From: Tridacna crocea
Lineage: Eukaryota > Mollusca > Bivalvia > Cardiida > Cardiidae
Reading direction: 5' to 3'
NCBI GenBank assembly: GCA_943736015.1
Contig: OX031062.1
Span: forward strand, 32,585,462-32,649,461
DNA length: 64,000 nucleotides
The notes beneath the pieces were generated by a model that saw only the letters and a list, made by a program, of their open reading frames with translations, searched no databases and was not told where the DNA came from. This document shows positions 1 through 13,100 of the stretch, piece by piece; position 1 is the stretch's first letter; each line of letters opens with the position of its first letter. The position numbers and the translations under genes are program-made.

Positions 1-53
1 AGCTGGCCTTCGGCCAGTGAAGCTAAAAACAAATTTCATCATAAGAACCATGC

Positions 54-348
54 TTAACCCTTTAAGAGACAATGATGACTTTCGATGACCCTGAAAGAGG
101 AGGCTTTAGAAAACATTATGGGAAAAGGAGAAAATGCTGGTAACCAGCATTTTCTTCTTTTCCCCCAATGTTTTCTAGCCTTCCCATGGGAAAATTTCAA
201 CTTTTCAGTCACATCTAATTTGTTGTCTGCAAATACTCTCAATATGGACCACCCCAAAAATTGTTGTATGGTCAAGACTTAAACTCTGCTCTACATAGTG
301 CTTTCATTATGGATGAGTCAAAAATCTTGTCATGTGGTAAAGAGTTAA
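54..348 (-). mobile_element. TTAA MITE, A-type
   Basis: Starts TTAA-CCCTTTA. Core hairpin present with centre base A. The last ~50 bp of the element occur twice, the second time at about 295-348. Confidence 0.75.
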
Positions 349-385
349 AGGGACAATAAACCAGGGTTTATTTTGGAATTAAGTT

Positions 386-603
386 TTAACCCTTTACTCC
401 ATAGATACTCATTTCTATGCATTGCTTGTAGGAGCCTTTGGAAAACATAATGGCAATTTCGTGACGAGCAATTTCACCTTTTGCCACAAGTTTTTCTACA
501 CTATCAAAAGGTGCCATATACACATAAGACATGGCTTTATCCTTGCTCTTATTTAGGGTCAATTAGAGATACCATAGAAATGCCTTATGGGGTAAAGGGT
601 TAA
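386..603 (-). mobile_element. TTAA MITE, B-type
   Basis: TTAA-CCCTTTACTCC ... GGGGTAAAGGG-TTAA. The left arm of the hairpin lacks about 8 bases (AAAAGGTG) and the right arm is complete. Confidence 0.85.
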
Positions 604-1066
604 GAAAATCTTTACAAAGACTGCTAATTTTCACTTAGGTCCAAAGATGGTTTGAAAATTGAAGAACTGATGAAAATGCATGTTGAAAACTTGGAGAATT
701 TATAAGTTTTTTAGTACTTTTAGAGTAAAATTTCCTACTCTTTTTGAAATGGAGTAGCTTTTATTGCATAATGAGGGATATATACATTTACAATACAATG
801 AAACATCAATTAGTGCCAAAGCTCAGTAAAACACCATAGTCACTGACTATGGTTTTGAATTTTGCCAGTTTTCATTTATCATCAACCCCTCAACCTCACT
901 GATGGTAAAAAGTCACATCTTTGTGATAATTCTCTGCAAAATATCGATTTTCACACCCTCCCTACCTAATCTATATTTGGGTCAACTCAATGGCTACTCC
1001 AGCCATGATTTAATATATATTTCATTTTCTAAAATTTGTAGTTTAGTAAAAGTCTGGTTGACTTAC
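604..1066. other. AT-rich intronic sequence, no feature seen
   Basis: Lies in the convertase gene 3' of its last visible exon. No furin-like exon and no family repeat was recognised. Confidence 0.5.
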
Positions 1067-1167
1067 TTTGCTTCCAGGACCAAAGCTATAATTCCGGCAG
1101 CAATTGGGCATGATGCTGACGTGCCCTGGAAACCAGTGGTACATCCATCACCTACAGTAGTAGTTGC
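1067..1167 (-). CDS. Convertase exon 9: catalytic Ser (last exon in window)
   Basis: 33 codons plus 2 nt. [20 protein letters not shown] matches furin KCTESHTGTSASAPLAAGII; Ser368 is the nucleophile. The Cys after GTSAS replaces the usual Ala. Donor GTAAGT. No further exon was found between here and position 1. Confidence 0.95.
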
Positions 1168-4100
1168 CTGAAAATTGAAGTAATATACATAGATGACACT
1201 TGGTTTTTTTTTTCCCAACGAAAAATTTATTTATTATATTCCTGTCTGTGAATTACCTGGATTTCTCCGCATAATATTTTTTCATTTCTTTTCACAGTGA
1301 ATAAAATCACTAGTGATGATATAATTTAGAATGTTTGCCAGAACTACTTTTTTTCCTATATTGCTCACAGTCTAATGTTTCTGTTTCTACTTCAAAAATC
1401 TTTGGTAACAACTATTAAAGCACAGTGAAAAAAGTCCAGTCCAAAAATTTGTCGTTTGGTAAAGAGTTAAGAGTGGACTTCTGCTGCAACTCGAGAAAAA
1501 CAGTCATCTGTAGACGATAAAGAAAAAAATATATCATCAAAACCAAGAAGAATTACAATCGTTAGATCTGGAAAATCCCCACTGTACGTTCCAGCCAGTA
1601 TACTGGTGCATTCCTCCGAATAATAAGAGGGAGCCTGATCCCTGCCCACACTTGTCACACCAATAGTGTAGATACTGTTTACATATCCATCGCAATTACA
1701 GTCATCGTAAAGTCCTCCGTTTCCTGCAGCCCAAGTGTAAATGGCTCCTTTTCCATTTCTTCCCTGTTAATATAAAAAAATTATATGAATATTTAATTAA
1801 CCTTTTACCACACAATGACGACTTTTAATGCTCCTGAGGAAGAGGTCTTTTGAAAATATTGCAGGAAAAGGAAAAAACGCTGGTAACCAGCATTTTCTAC
1901 CCTATCAAAGCAGAATTGCACCATTTGAGCCACTTTGAAATTATCGTCTGTAAATGCTTTCAATTTGAGTAGGTCTAAAATTTTGCTGTGTGGTAAAGGG
2001 TTAACTATTTACCAAAAGTTCCCTGGTTTTAATAACCCTGAGGACTGTGGGAAAGGGAGAAAATGTTGGTAAATAGCATTTAAATTGTGATAAGCAGCTA
2101 AAAAAAAACAGCTGTGCCATGCTCTGTGAAAAAAAGGCTTAACTCTTTACCAAACAACAATTATAGACCTCTCCAGCTTAAAAGCATTTGCAGACAACAA
2201 AATAAATGTGACTGAAAAATTAAAATTTTGTTTGGGAAGGCTAGAAAACATTGTGGGAAAAGGAGAAAATGCTGGTGACCAGCATTTTCTCCTTTTCCCA
2301 CAATGTTTTCCAAAGGCTTCTTTCTCAGGGTCATTAAAAGTCGGGACTGTGTGGTAAAGAGTTAATGCATCAGCAAAATGTATTGACCTATGTCAGCCTG
2401 CACAGTCCACACAAGTTGACTTACCTTAACTCTTTACCAAACGACAAAATTTTAGGCTTGTCCAAATTGAATGCATTTGCAGATGACAAAATAAAGGTGA
2501 CTTGAAAATTTGAAATTTGTTTTGTGAAAGATAGAAAACATTGTGGGAAAAGGAGAAAATGCTGGTTACCAGCATTTTCTTCTTTTCTTACAATGTTTTC
2601 TAAAAGTTTCTTTCTCAGGGGCATCAAAAGTAGGGATTGTGTGGTAATGGATTAAAGCTTTTGGCTTTTTTTTCAAGTTTCTGCATTCCATAGGATCATT
2701 CTACAAAATGATTCAGGTGGTTGTTTGACAGGATGAATGTTGTGTATCTATAATTATCCTTTTACCGAACAATCCCTGGTTTTTACAACCCCAATGAGAA
2801 ACCTTTTGAAAACACTGTTGGAATAGGAGAAAATGCTGAGAACCAGCATTTTCTCCTTTTCCCACATTGTTTTCTACCCTGCTGGAAACAAAATTCAAAT
2901 TTTGAGTGATGTTTATTTTGTCGTCAGCAAGTGCTTTTTACCCATTACCACAAAATACCTACTTTTGACATCCCTAAAGAAGAAGCCTTTTGAAAACATT
3001 GCGGGAAAAGGAGAAAATGCTGGTGACCAGCATTTTCTCCTTTTCCCACAAAGTTTTCTACCCTATCAAAGCAAAATAGCACCATTTGAGCCACTTTGAA
3101 ATTGTCGTCTGCAAATGCTTCCAATTTGGATAGGTCTAAAATTTTGCTGTGTGTTAATGGGTAAATTTGGACCAGTCTTAAATTTTGTTGTTTGATAAAG
3201 AGTTATTTGATGACCTGTTTGGTATAATATATCAAGTAGCTGCAATAAACCCCCTACATATGAAATCACATCTTCGCAAGCCAAGGCTGACAATTCACTA
3301 TGCTACTCTACCCTTGGCGGATCAAGCTTGATTTTCACATTCCCCCGATACGATTTTTCATTGGATGCAGCCAGCTCTAACTGCAACGAATGAAATCGCT
3401 CGTAACAATTCATCTTTGATGAAAATAGAATATGGTCGCGACCTTTTGAATAGAAGGCAAACATGGAAAGCCACATGGATGTCTGCTTATCGCTTCATGT
3501 GTATTCGTAAGTGGTTTGTAAAATGATATTTCATTGGCTTTTAGAAATATGATGTAAAGGGGGATAATAACCAGCATCCAATAGAGGGCACATCCCAGGA
3601 ATCTCGAAATCGGGCTCAACCAGCCAAGGTCAGATCCCCGTAGTGATCGTAACCTTGGCTCGAGAAGATGGCAAACTCATAGATCAATTGAAAAGTGCTT
3701 GCTTATTATGAGAAGATGGCTGCCTGACAGAGGTGAGTCAGGTGACCACTAAGACATGTATGAATACATACAGGTAGACCTACCTCTACAACTGCCTTCC
3801 TCAGAGCTTCTTGGCCAAGTTCCCCTGGACCACTCACAATACTTCCTGAATCTGATGGTCCCCAGCTATTGGAGTATATATCAGTTGATTCTAACTTGTG
3901 ATTCAGGGCATAACTCTCACCAAGGTCATTTAATGAAAAATAGTTATCAAAGATCTTGACAGCTAAAAAACAAAAACAGACAGACATGTACACTACACTG
4001 AATCCAGTATATTGAATACATGTATATGGAGAACAAAATCAGGCATGTCTCCTCTGAATTTACATGTTCACTCATTACCACACGAGAAAATTTTGGACTG

Positions 4101-7100
4101 GTCCAAATTGAAAGCATTTGCAGACTACAAAATAAAGGTGACTGAAAATAGAATTTTTTTCTTGGAAGGGTAGAAAACACTGTGGGAAAAGGAGAAAATG
4201 CTGGTTACCAGCATTTTCTCCTTTTCCCACAGTGTTTTCAAAAGGCTTCTTTCTCAGGGGCGTCAAAAGTAGGGATTGAGTGGTAATGGGTTAATTACAA
4301 AGCAACCAGAATGGGACTCCCAACACTAATAACGCACTGGTGGTATTATCAAAAATAAGTCATTGGTTTAACATGTGATATTATGTCAGTATATCTCATA
4401 TTTTTCGATTATGTTTGCAAACTTTTTTGGTATGCCTGGGTCATTAAAAGTAGGTATTGTGTGGTACAGGGGCAAACCACAAGTGTGTTTATAATGCCTA
4501 CATGTCTGGGTACCCATCAAGCTCACTAAATCAAAGGGAAGAATTTTCTGAAGATCATACCTGAAAATGTGGAGTGATATGCTGTTCCAAGTACACAGTC
4601 ATCATTCTTCATAGCTGATATCAGTCCTGCACAGTTAGTTCCATGTCTAGAAAATGTACAAAACTTTGAAGAGGAAGAGAGAGATATAGAGAGGCTATAA
4701 TTTTAAAGATATTGGGGGAGGGGGGTGTGGTCACTAAAATGGTCGTCCGACCGACCAACCGACTGACTGACTGGAGGTCAATGTGTTTTAACATCTTTGG
4801 TCATTTTACTGTGATTAGTGTACCTGTGCATGTCTTTCTTTCACCACTACTGACTAATCTTTCTTTCCAACTCACTGATTATATTCTTAAATGCATCAAA
4901 GGTGAGAGGCAAAACATAGTTGGAAAGAAAGTTTACCTCAACCAGGTATTGAACTCACAAACACAGGTCAAGAGTCTGATATGCAAAACCACTGAGCTAA
5001 AATAAGTCATATCACATCTTTTAATGTAATCTACTCTCAAAACTTTTGTAAATTGCTTTCAATTTTCAGCAATCTAACTAACTCTTTAACAAATGACAAA
5101 ATTTTGGACTTGTCCAAATTGGAAGCATTTGCAGACAACAAAATAAATGTGAAACAAAAATTGAATTTGGTTAGGAAAGGGTAGAAAACATTGTGGGAAA
5201 AGGAGAAAATGCTGGTTACCAGCATTTTCTCCTTTTCCCACAACATTTTCGACAGCTTTCTTTCTCAGGGTTGTTAAAAGTTGGGATTGTGTGAAAAAGA
5301 GTTAGGGCAAAAAAATTCATACACAAGTCATAAAAAGATACTTACGATTCTAATTCGGTGTGGTTTACGAAGGAAGAATCTGCTAAATAGTCAAAACTAT
5401 TATTCTCATCCTGCATAAGAAAGATAAAGTTTAACTCTTTACCAAATATCGAGATTTTAGACTGGTCATCATTCGAAGCATTTGCAGACGACAAAGTAAA
5501 TATGAACAAAAAATTGAAATTTGATTTGGGAAAGGTAGGAAACATTGTGGGAAAAGGAGAAAATGCTGGTATTTAACTCTATCAAACGGCAAAATTCTAG
5601 ACTAGTCCAAACTGAAAGCATTTGCAGATAATAACATTAATGTGACCCAAAAATTGAAATTTGTTTCGCAAAGGGTAGAAAACATTGTGGGAAAAGGAGA
5701 AAATGCTGGTCACCAGCATTTTCTCCTTTTCCCACAATGTTTTCAAAAGGTTTCTATCTCAGGGTTGTAAAAACTAGGGATTGTTTGGTAAACGGTTTAT
5801 ATTAACATCTTGCTCGATATTAGATCAACACTGTCAACTTAGTTGAGGCATTCTGGACAGGAAACACCTGAAAAATGTGCCTACTAAAGCTTACTTCTAC
5901 TATCAAAATGCATGCTGAGTTTATCTTGCAAAAGAATAATGGTTCAATATTTCCTTAACCCTTTAATTAAAAATTTTGAGTTTTAACTACTTGCAGAAAG
6001 AAAGCTGTAGAAAACGTAGTAACTGGGGAAGATGCTAGTAACCAGTATTTTCTTATTTTCCTACAATGTTTTCAGGTGTTTCAATGACAGTTTTCACTTT
6101 TTGGGCCACTTTTGATATGTTGTCTGTAAATGCTTTGGATTTGAATAAATTCAATTTTTTTTGTTTGACAGGAGAGTCAATACATGGAAAAAATATTAGG
6201 CCCAACATGTTTCCAAAGTTGGTCTTCTCTAAAACGACATATGCTAATTGCAAGATTAGAGAAAAAAAAGATATGGGTATGGTTCACATAGCCAGATAGA
6301 AGCCTGAAAGTCTTGGCCTTAAGATCTACTTTCCAAAGTTCAAGTGTTTGAGATTAGAAACATCAACAAAACAGCTGCAATGTCAAAGCTTGGCCATAGC
6401 TATGGGCTTCATCTTTGCTACATTACATAGAGTCTATTTCATCAGCTTGTGGCTAATATGGGGAAATATTTGCCGAAAAAGGGAAAGGTATGTGAAAATA
6501 ACAAGTGCCGTAAGACACAAGTTATTTTCGCCGACCTTTCCCTTTTGAGGCAAATTAATATTTCCCCATATTAACCACAAGCTAATGAAATAAATTATAT
6601 ATTTCCACTGATTATTTTGTCAACCAATGCCACTTTTAAAACTTGAAAAAGTAGTTCCAGATTTTAGGCAGGAGGAAAATATTCACTGTGACAGGGAAAT
6701 AATTTATTCCCCTATGCTTAAATTACGACATTTCTTTACCCATAACATTTCTAAGAATAGACACATGAAATATAATACATGTATTTGAGTATTATACCAT
6801 GCAAAACAATAAACCTATTGAATAAAATAGAACTGTTGTAAAGCAAACAAATACCCCCAATCAGTTCCTTGTCACTGAAGCAGCACAATCAGAGAATGGA
6901 AATGATATTCAGAGCAAAGATCACCTGCGACCTAGACCTTTGATCTGTGTGATACAAAAACAATAGACACATTCCTGGGATAACAGGCAACACTTACACA
7001 AAGTGTCATGATCCTAGGTAAAACTGCTTTTGAATTCCAATACAGAAATGATTTTCAAACAAAATTATTCAATGACCTTGACCTTTGACCTATGTGACTA

Positions 7101-10100
7101 AAATACTCAAGGGCAACTCCTCTGACCATGGCTAGTACTTTTTTTTCCATAAAGTTTCTGAGTCCTAGGCCGAACTGCTACTACTTTTGAGTTGGAGCAT
7201 AGAAAGGATTTTCAAACAAAATTAACCTATGACCTTGACCTTTGATCCATGTGACCCAAAAATAACAGGGCATCTCCTTTGGTCAGGAGCGACTCGTATA
7301 TCAACTTTTAAGGTCCTAGGTCAAATGGTTTTTAAACCTTTACCAGACGACAAAGTTTACAACTAGTCCAAATTGAAAGCAACAAAATAAGTACAACTGA
7401 AAGATTGAAATTTGTTTTGGGAAGGATAGAAAACATTGTGTGAAAAGGAGAAAATGCCTGTAATCTGCATTTTCTCCTGTTCCCACAATAGTTTTAAAAG
7501 GCTTCTTTCGTAGGGGTTTTAAAAGAAGGGATTGTGTAGTAACTTAAGAGCAATGAAACAAAAAAATCCACAAATGGACAGATTGACGGACTGCTGGACA
7601 GACAGATCTGGTGAAACCAGAATACCCCATCTACTTCGTAAGTAAGGGAGCTATAACAAGCGACATACATAATTTTCCAGCAGGTCTATATGGGTGGGTT
7701 CAATTCCATCATCTAGTACACCAACATGGATACCCAGACCTGAGTAGCCCTTCAACCATGAGTTGTAAACTCCCATTGATGGAAATTGACTGGATTCCTA
7801 AAATATATAATTTTCCATATTCATCAGGGTACTTTATTAGTTGTACGGTCAGGTGGTAGGGAACTTGGAAACTTGTTCATGGCTATGTTGAAGCTCGGGG
7901 CGACAAGATTCAACAAGTTTCCAAGTCCCCTGCCACCCGACCGTAAAACAAACTTATTCCACTGCAAAGTTTTACCCTTTCAAAGCATGTAAAGCAAAAT
8001 TTTCCTATTTTATAATGTCACAAATCGAGTATGCCGACGAAATAGAAATTCCTGTCTGCGTGACCCAATTCTATGAAAACTGATGTCATTGGAAACTGAC
8101 ATCACTAAAACGTGCAGTTTGGTGCATAAACGAGCACAGTCTGGTGATCAATCGGCGCCACATTTTGGATGTTGTGTTGCAAGCATAGTGATGTTTACTA
8201 GGCGCTCTTAGGGATACTTAACATGGATTTTGCCAGGGTACATGATATATAATTATGTTCACGGCACGTTAACCAATCAGATTAAGAGAAATTTCTTTGC
8301 GGTATAATAAAACTGTTTACCAGATGTAAAAATTTTAGACTTCTCCATATTAACCTATTACCAATCAAACCTGGGTTTTAAGGACCCTTCAAAAGAATCT
8401 TTTTGAAAACATTGTGGGGAAAGGAGAAAATGCTGGTAACTTTTCCACTGAAATAGACTTTCAATTGGGACCAGTCTGGGCCTGTATTCACCAACCATTT
8501 TTATGAACATTTTTAGTCTTATACTCCAAGATTTTGTAAGTTTGAAAGTAACAGAACTTCTGATTGGCTAAACCATTCGGTTTAGCCAATCAGAAATTCT
8601 GCTACTTTCAAATCTAGAAAATTCAGGAGAGTATATTTGTCAACTGGTAAGGAGTTGAAGGAGGAGACAATGTTCTCACCACATGCCACATATCCGACCA
8701 CTGATTGTCCGAAATGTTAAAGGATGTTCGTGACACAGCACGGTTAGAAACCGCACGAATGAAATGGTTGTAAAACATCAGCTGTTTCAGGTTAGCATTC
8801 TGAAATAAAAGTTTTACATTAAGGGAAAAAAAAAATATATATAAAGCAATGTTCTGTAAAACGGGTTGCATCTCTAGAAAGTATCAACCCATGTCAGCCT
8901 GTACAGTCTGAACAGGCTGACCAAGGTTGAAATTTTTTTCAATTTTTTTATAAATTTTCTGGATGTCCTCATTATCTCCCACTAGATGGCATTCTATAAA
9001 TACTCATCTATCTTATTTGGGCATCCTGGGTACAGAGCCAAACCACTTTCCTACGCGATAACCGTTACTTTGAATTTCAAACTAAAATAAATGTTTACTA
9101 AATAAAACGCTACCTCGTGCAATTCACTCAGCTATGATCAGCAGTTTAGAGAAATCTGGAGCTAAAGCAGGTCTCATTTCTCCTCAAACGTATTGATAAA
9201 AGCTATATATTTGCTACATTGCTACTTTATAGAGCGTAATATTACAGTCAGCCCACTTTTGGGGCTAGTGATGGGTCCCACCGAAAACACACTCGTCTTA
9301 TCATATGATACTTTGGCTTCCGGATTTCAGTGGATGTAAGCCGTTTACAAGAAAAGTCAACGTTTCCAGTTCTAACCATGAGGAAGTCTCCATATTTAGA
9401 ACCTTTGTTTTTAATTTATGACTGTAAAATAACCATGAGGAAGTCTCCACATTTAGAACTTTTTTTTTAAATTTATGACTGTATTTTACATAAACGCTGT
9501 GCAATATCAAACCAGTACCATTTCACGAATCTGGTAACCGCATTTTTCCCAAAATTCCAGGGGGGGGGGGAAAGTTTGGAAGTTTCTCAATCCAGTTGCT
9601 GACTATCAGTTATGGTTGGGGTTGTCAAGGAGGCCTCTGGAGTACGTAATATTGTGGCAGGCACTTCTATAAGGGAGGGAGCGTTAATTAGGTGAAATAT
9701 GGTACCTTTAAGGTGTTTTTCATTGCAGATAGTTCAGCTGTCATTCCCGCTGATTTGGAACTGTATGGAGCTCCATCTTGCTCTAGAATGTAGAATCCTG
9801 GGAAAGGCTGAAATGACAGTTTACCAGTACACCATAAATATCTAGACTTCAAAATAATGATAATTCAAAGTTGTTTCATATTTGCTTTTTTAACCCATTA
9901 CCATACAATCCCTACTTTTCATGACCTTGAAAAAGAAGCCTATAAAAAACATTGTACGAAAAGGAGAAAATGCTGGTAACCAGCATTTTCTCCTTTTCCC
10001 ACAATGTTTTTTACCCTTCACAAAACAAATTTCAAACTTTCAGTCACCTTTATTTTGTCGTCTGCAAATGCTTTCGATTTGGACAAGCCTAACATATTGT

Positions 10101-13100
10101 CATTTGGTAATGTCAGAGTTAAGAGAGCTTTGCGAAGGGGGCCTGATGCACCTGCAAAAGTAGCGGCTCAGGTCAGCCTACACAGAGGGCGCAGGCTGAC
10201 CTGGGCTGAAACTTTTTACTATCGGTCAATTTTCTGTATGTAAAAGGACCAGCCTACCTTATGATTAAATTGGTTACTATTATGGATCCATACTTAGGTG
10301 ATGACTTCCATGGTATCATACATCATGGAGATGCATTAAGCGCCCTTTTACCAGAGCATGCCACCATTATATAAGGAGGAACTGCTGATTTATCCATCAC
10401 GAAGCATCCTGTGATCCAATAAAGACATTTGTCCCATAATTTTCCTCCCATGATACAGTCGAAATGAACTAATCAGTGGAATTTTAGGCCTATCCCTAGT
10501 TGCAAGTAGTCCTAGTTATGGGTGATACCTCTGCTATGCAAGGGTGTATCACCTTTTATCAATAATGTGCATGTGTTTATAAAACAAGAAGGTTGAAACA
10601 TTATTTTTCAAGAAAAAAAGCAGTATTAAGTCTTTACCATACAATACTGACTTTAAACGACCCTGAGAAAGAAGCCTATAGAAAACATTGCGGGAAAAGG
10701 AGAAAATGCTGGTGACCAGCATTTTCTCTTTTTCCCACACAGTTTTCTACCCTTCACAAACCAAATTTCAAATTTTCAGTCACTTTTATTTTGTCGTCTG
10801 CAATACTTTCCATTTTGCCAAACCTAAATTTTTTTCATTTGGTAATGAGTAAAGGACAAGTCGTTAATAAGAAAAACTGCTGTCAAAAACAAAGCAGAAC
10901 CCTGTATTTTGCATCTAAATCTTCAACCCTTATCGTACTATATAGTATAAATGAAACTTTCAAGCCGATAGTAAAAATCTTAATAATGCTATTTCAAATG
11001 TATCTATAGGTGAAAAAAAAATCCTCTTATCAGTCAGTGTAGATCCAAGATCCAGACATGGGAAAAACCCTTTCGGCAGAACAATTAGGGCTCAAATACT
11101 TTTTCATAATTCTTTTTTTTTTAAATTAACCCTTTACCAAACCACGAAATTTATATACTGGTCCAACTTGAAAAAGCGCTTGCAGATGACAAAATAAACA
11201 TAACTCAAAAATTAAGTTTTGTTTCCAGTGGGCTAGAACACATTGTGGGAAAAGGTGAAAATGCTGGTTACCATCATTTTCTCCTTTACCCACAATGTTT
11301 TCAATAGGCGTCTATCTCAGGGTCATAAAAACCAGTGATTATATAGAAAAGGGTTAAACCAGATATACAAATATTTTGCCATTGTATTTAAGTATTTTTT
11401 GTGAATACTTTAATCGTTTCAAGAAAGATATAGATCTAGCACTCACTCTTGATATCATAAGTCGAGTAAGTGACTACAATATCAAACTACTGGGGAAATA
11501 GATCTAAATATTACACACACACTCACAAAAAAAATCCAACCATTTTAGAATTGTCATTCTTTTTCAATATTCTACAGTTTATTGCTTTTGTTTCCGCTCA
11601 ATACTGATGTGATTTGTAAAGAAAACGAGTAAAATGAATGTGTCATGAGGTAGGAAAAATTTTGGAATAAACTAGAAGATTAATGGTCAAAGGGAGAAAA
11701 CTCGTACTTACTTGTGTCTCACTTTGAATCAGAGTGACGTTCCCTGTGATTAAGTACAGCCTAAAACCCAAAACGAATAAAAAATAGTCCACCTAAATGC
11801 CTGGAAAGACGACCTGTATCACAAAATATTTTTGTTCCGCTGAGGATTTTTTTCTTTATGGCTTATTATTTATTACTTATGGTAGTTTTATAATATCTAT
11901 GTACAGTTCCAAAAAATCACGCCATTAGGCTAAAGATAAAGTTAAACGAACATAACTAATATCCAATTTCCTCCAGTTGTCTCCCTTGCATTTTTTTTCA
12001 AATAGTCACAAGATCCGCCAAAATTCAAAGTAGGGAAAAAAAACGAGTGGGGGTTACCGAGATAAGATATAACAGAAAATAAATTTATTAGTATAAATAA
12101 AACATTTGAAATTCAGTCAATGAGCAGGCTTTAGACTAAACGAGCTATTAGAATGGCAACATACGGGTAATGAGCGAGTCATTTCACTCAAAATTTCAAG
12201 GTCAGCCACAAATATTGTCAGTTGTTTTGACTACAATGGATCAGTCCTTTTACTGGAAGAAATACGAGAGTAAACAGAGCCATATGTGTTGATTTCAATA
12301 ATTCCTTCTGTCAAGCCTATCTCTGCGATTATGTGAAGTCTGCATCCGAAATAAGGTGTAGGCCGAAATCAATACTCGTCACATCCGTTCGCAGGATTGA
12401 ATTTTTAATCGACATTTCAGCTTATTGTGAAAATCATAATTTATTGAAATACTGAACCCCAGAAATCAGAAATTCTTTTTAGCTTAGAATATATTTAATG
12501 GTAGTTCTTACATGTATGCAGTAGGGGTTCGGTTAGTCGAGTACGTGTTTGTTCCTTTGAAGATCTGGAAAGTAGTGGTCGAAATAAGGGAGGTCACTCT
12601 TCAAAATTTTAACTCAAACTTGAATTAGTTTTCTCCCTTAGACCATAAAAAGGAAGAAACGATCCTATCGGTCATTTACTTGTATGATTGATAAAGGTGA
12701 AATTCCGTATTTATCATTATGCATGAGAACCATTAATACATGGAAAACACTCTTGAAAAACAAAAGACAACTTATAAAATAATTGACAAAAAAGGAGTTG
12801 CTCGTTATTCTTTCGGAAACAAAGTTTTCCTGAAATTGTTTACAGCAGCTATTGAGCATTTTTTCTGAAATGTGGCTTTCACCGGTCAGCCTGTGCAGTC
12901 AGCCTGGTCGAAGCTTTTTGCTATTGGTCAGTTTTCTGCATTATTCGGTGAGATTTTAGACAAAATGGATTTTAAGAATCCATAGAACTTTATGCGACAA
13001 TTTGCTGGGTTATCACCACACCATCTTTTTTTCCGAATTTGGAATCTATTTGGTGGCCTCTTGAGTAAACATGTCCTTTTTCAGTGTAGATGAATGCGCT

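Noticed and set aside
11712..11760. Candidate convertase prodomain exon ([12 protein letters not shown]...)
   Set aside because: It leaves a one-base frame error, while exon 1 joins exon 2 (9807) in phase with furin-like spacing. The segment is also part of a repeat with a copy at ~45846-45900.
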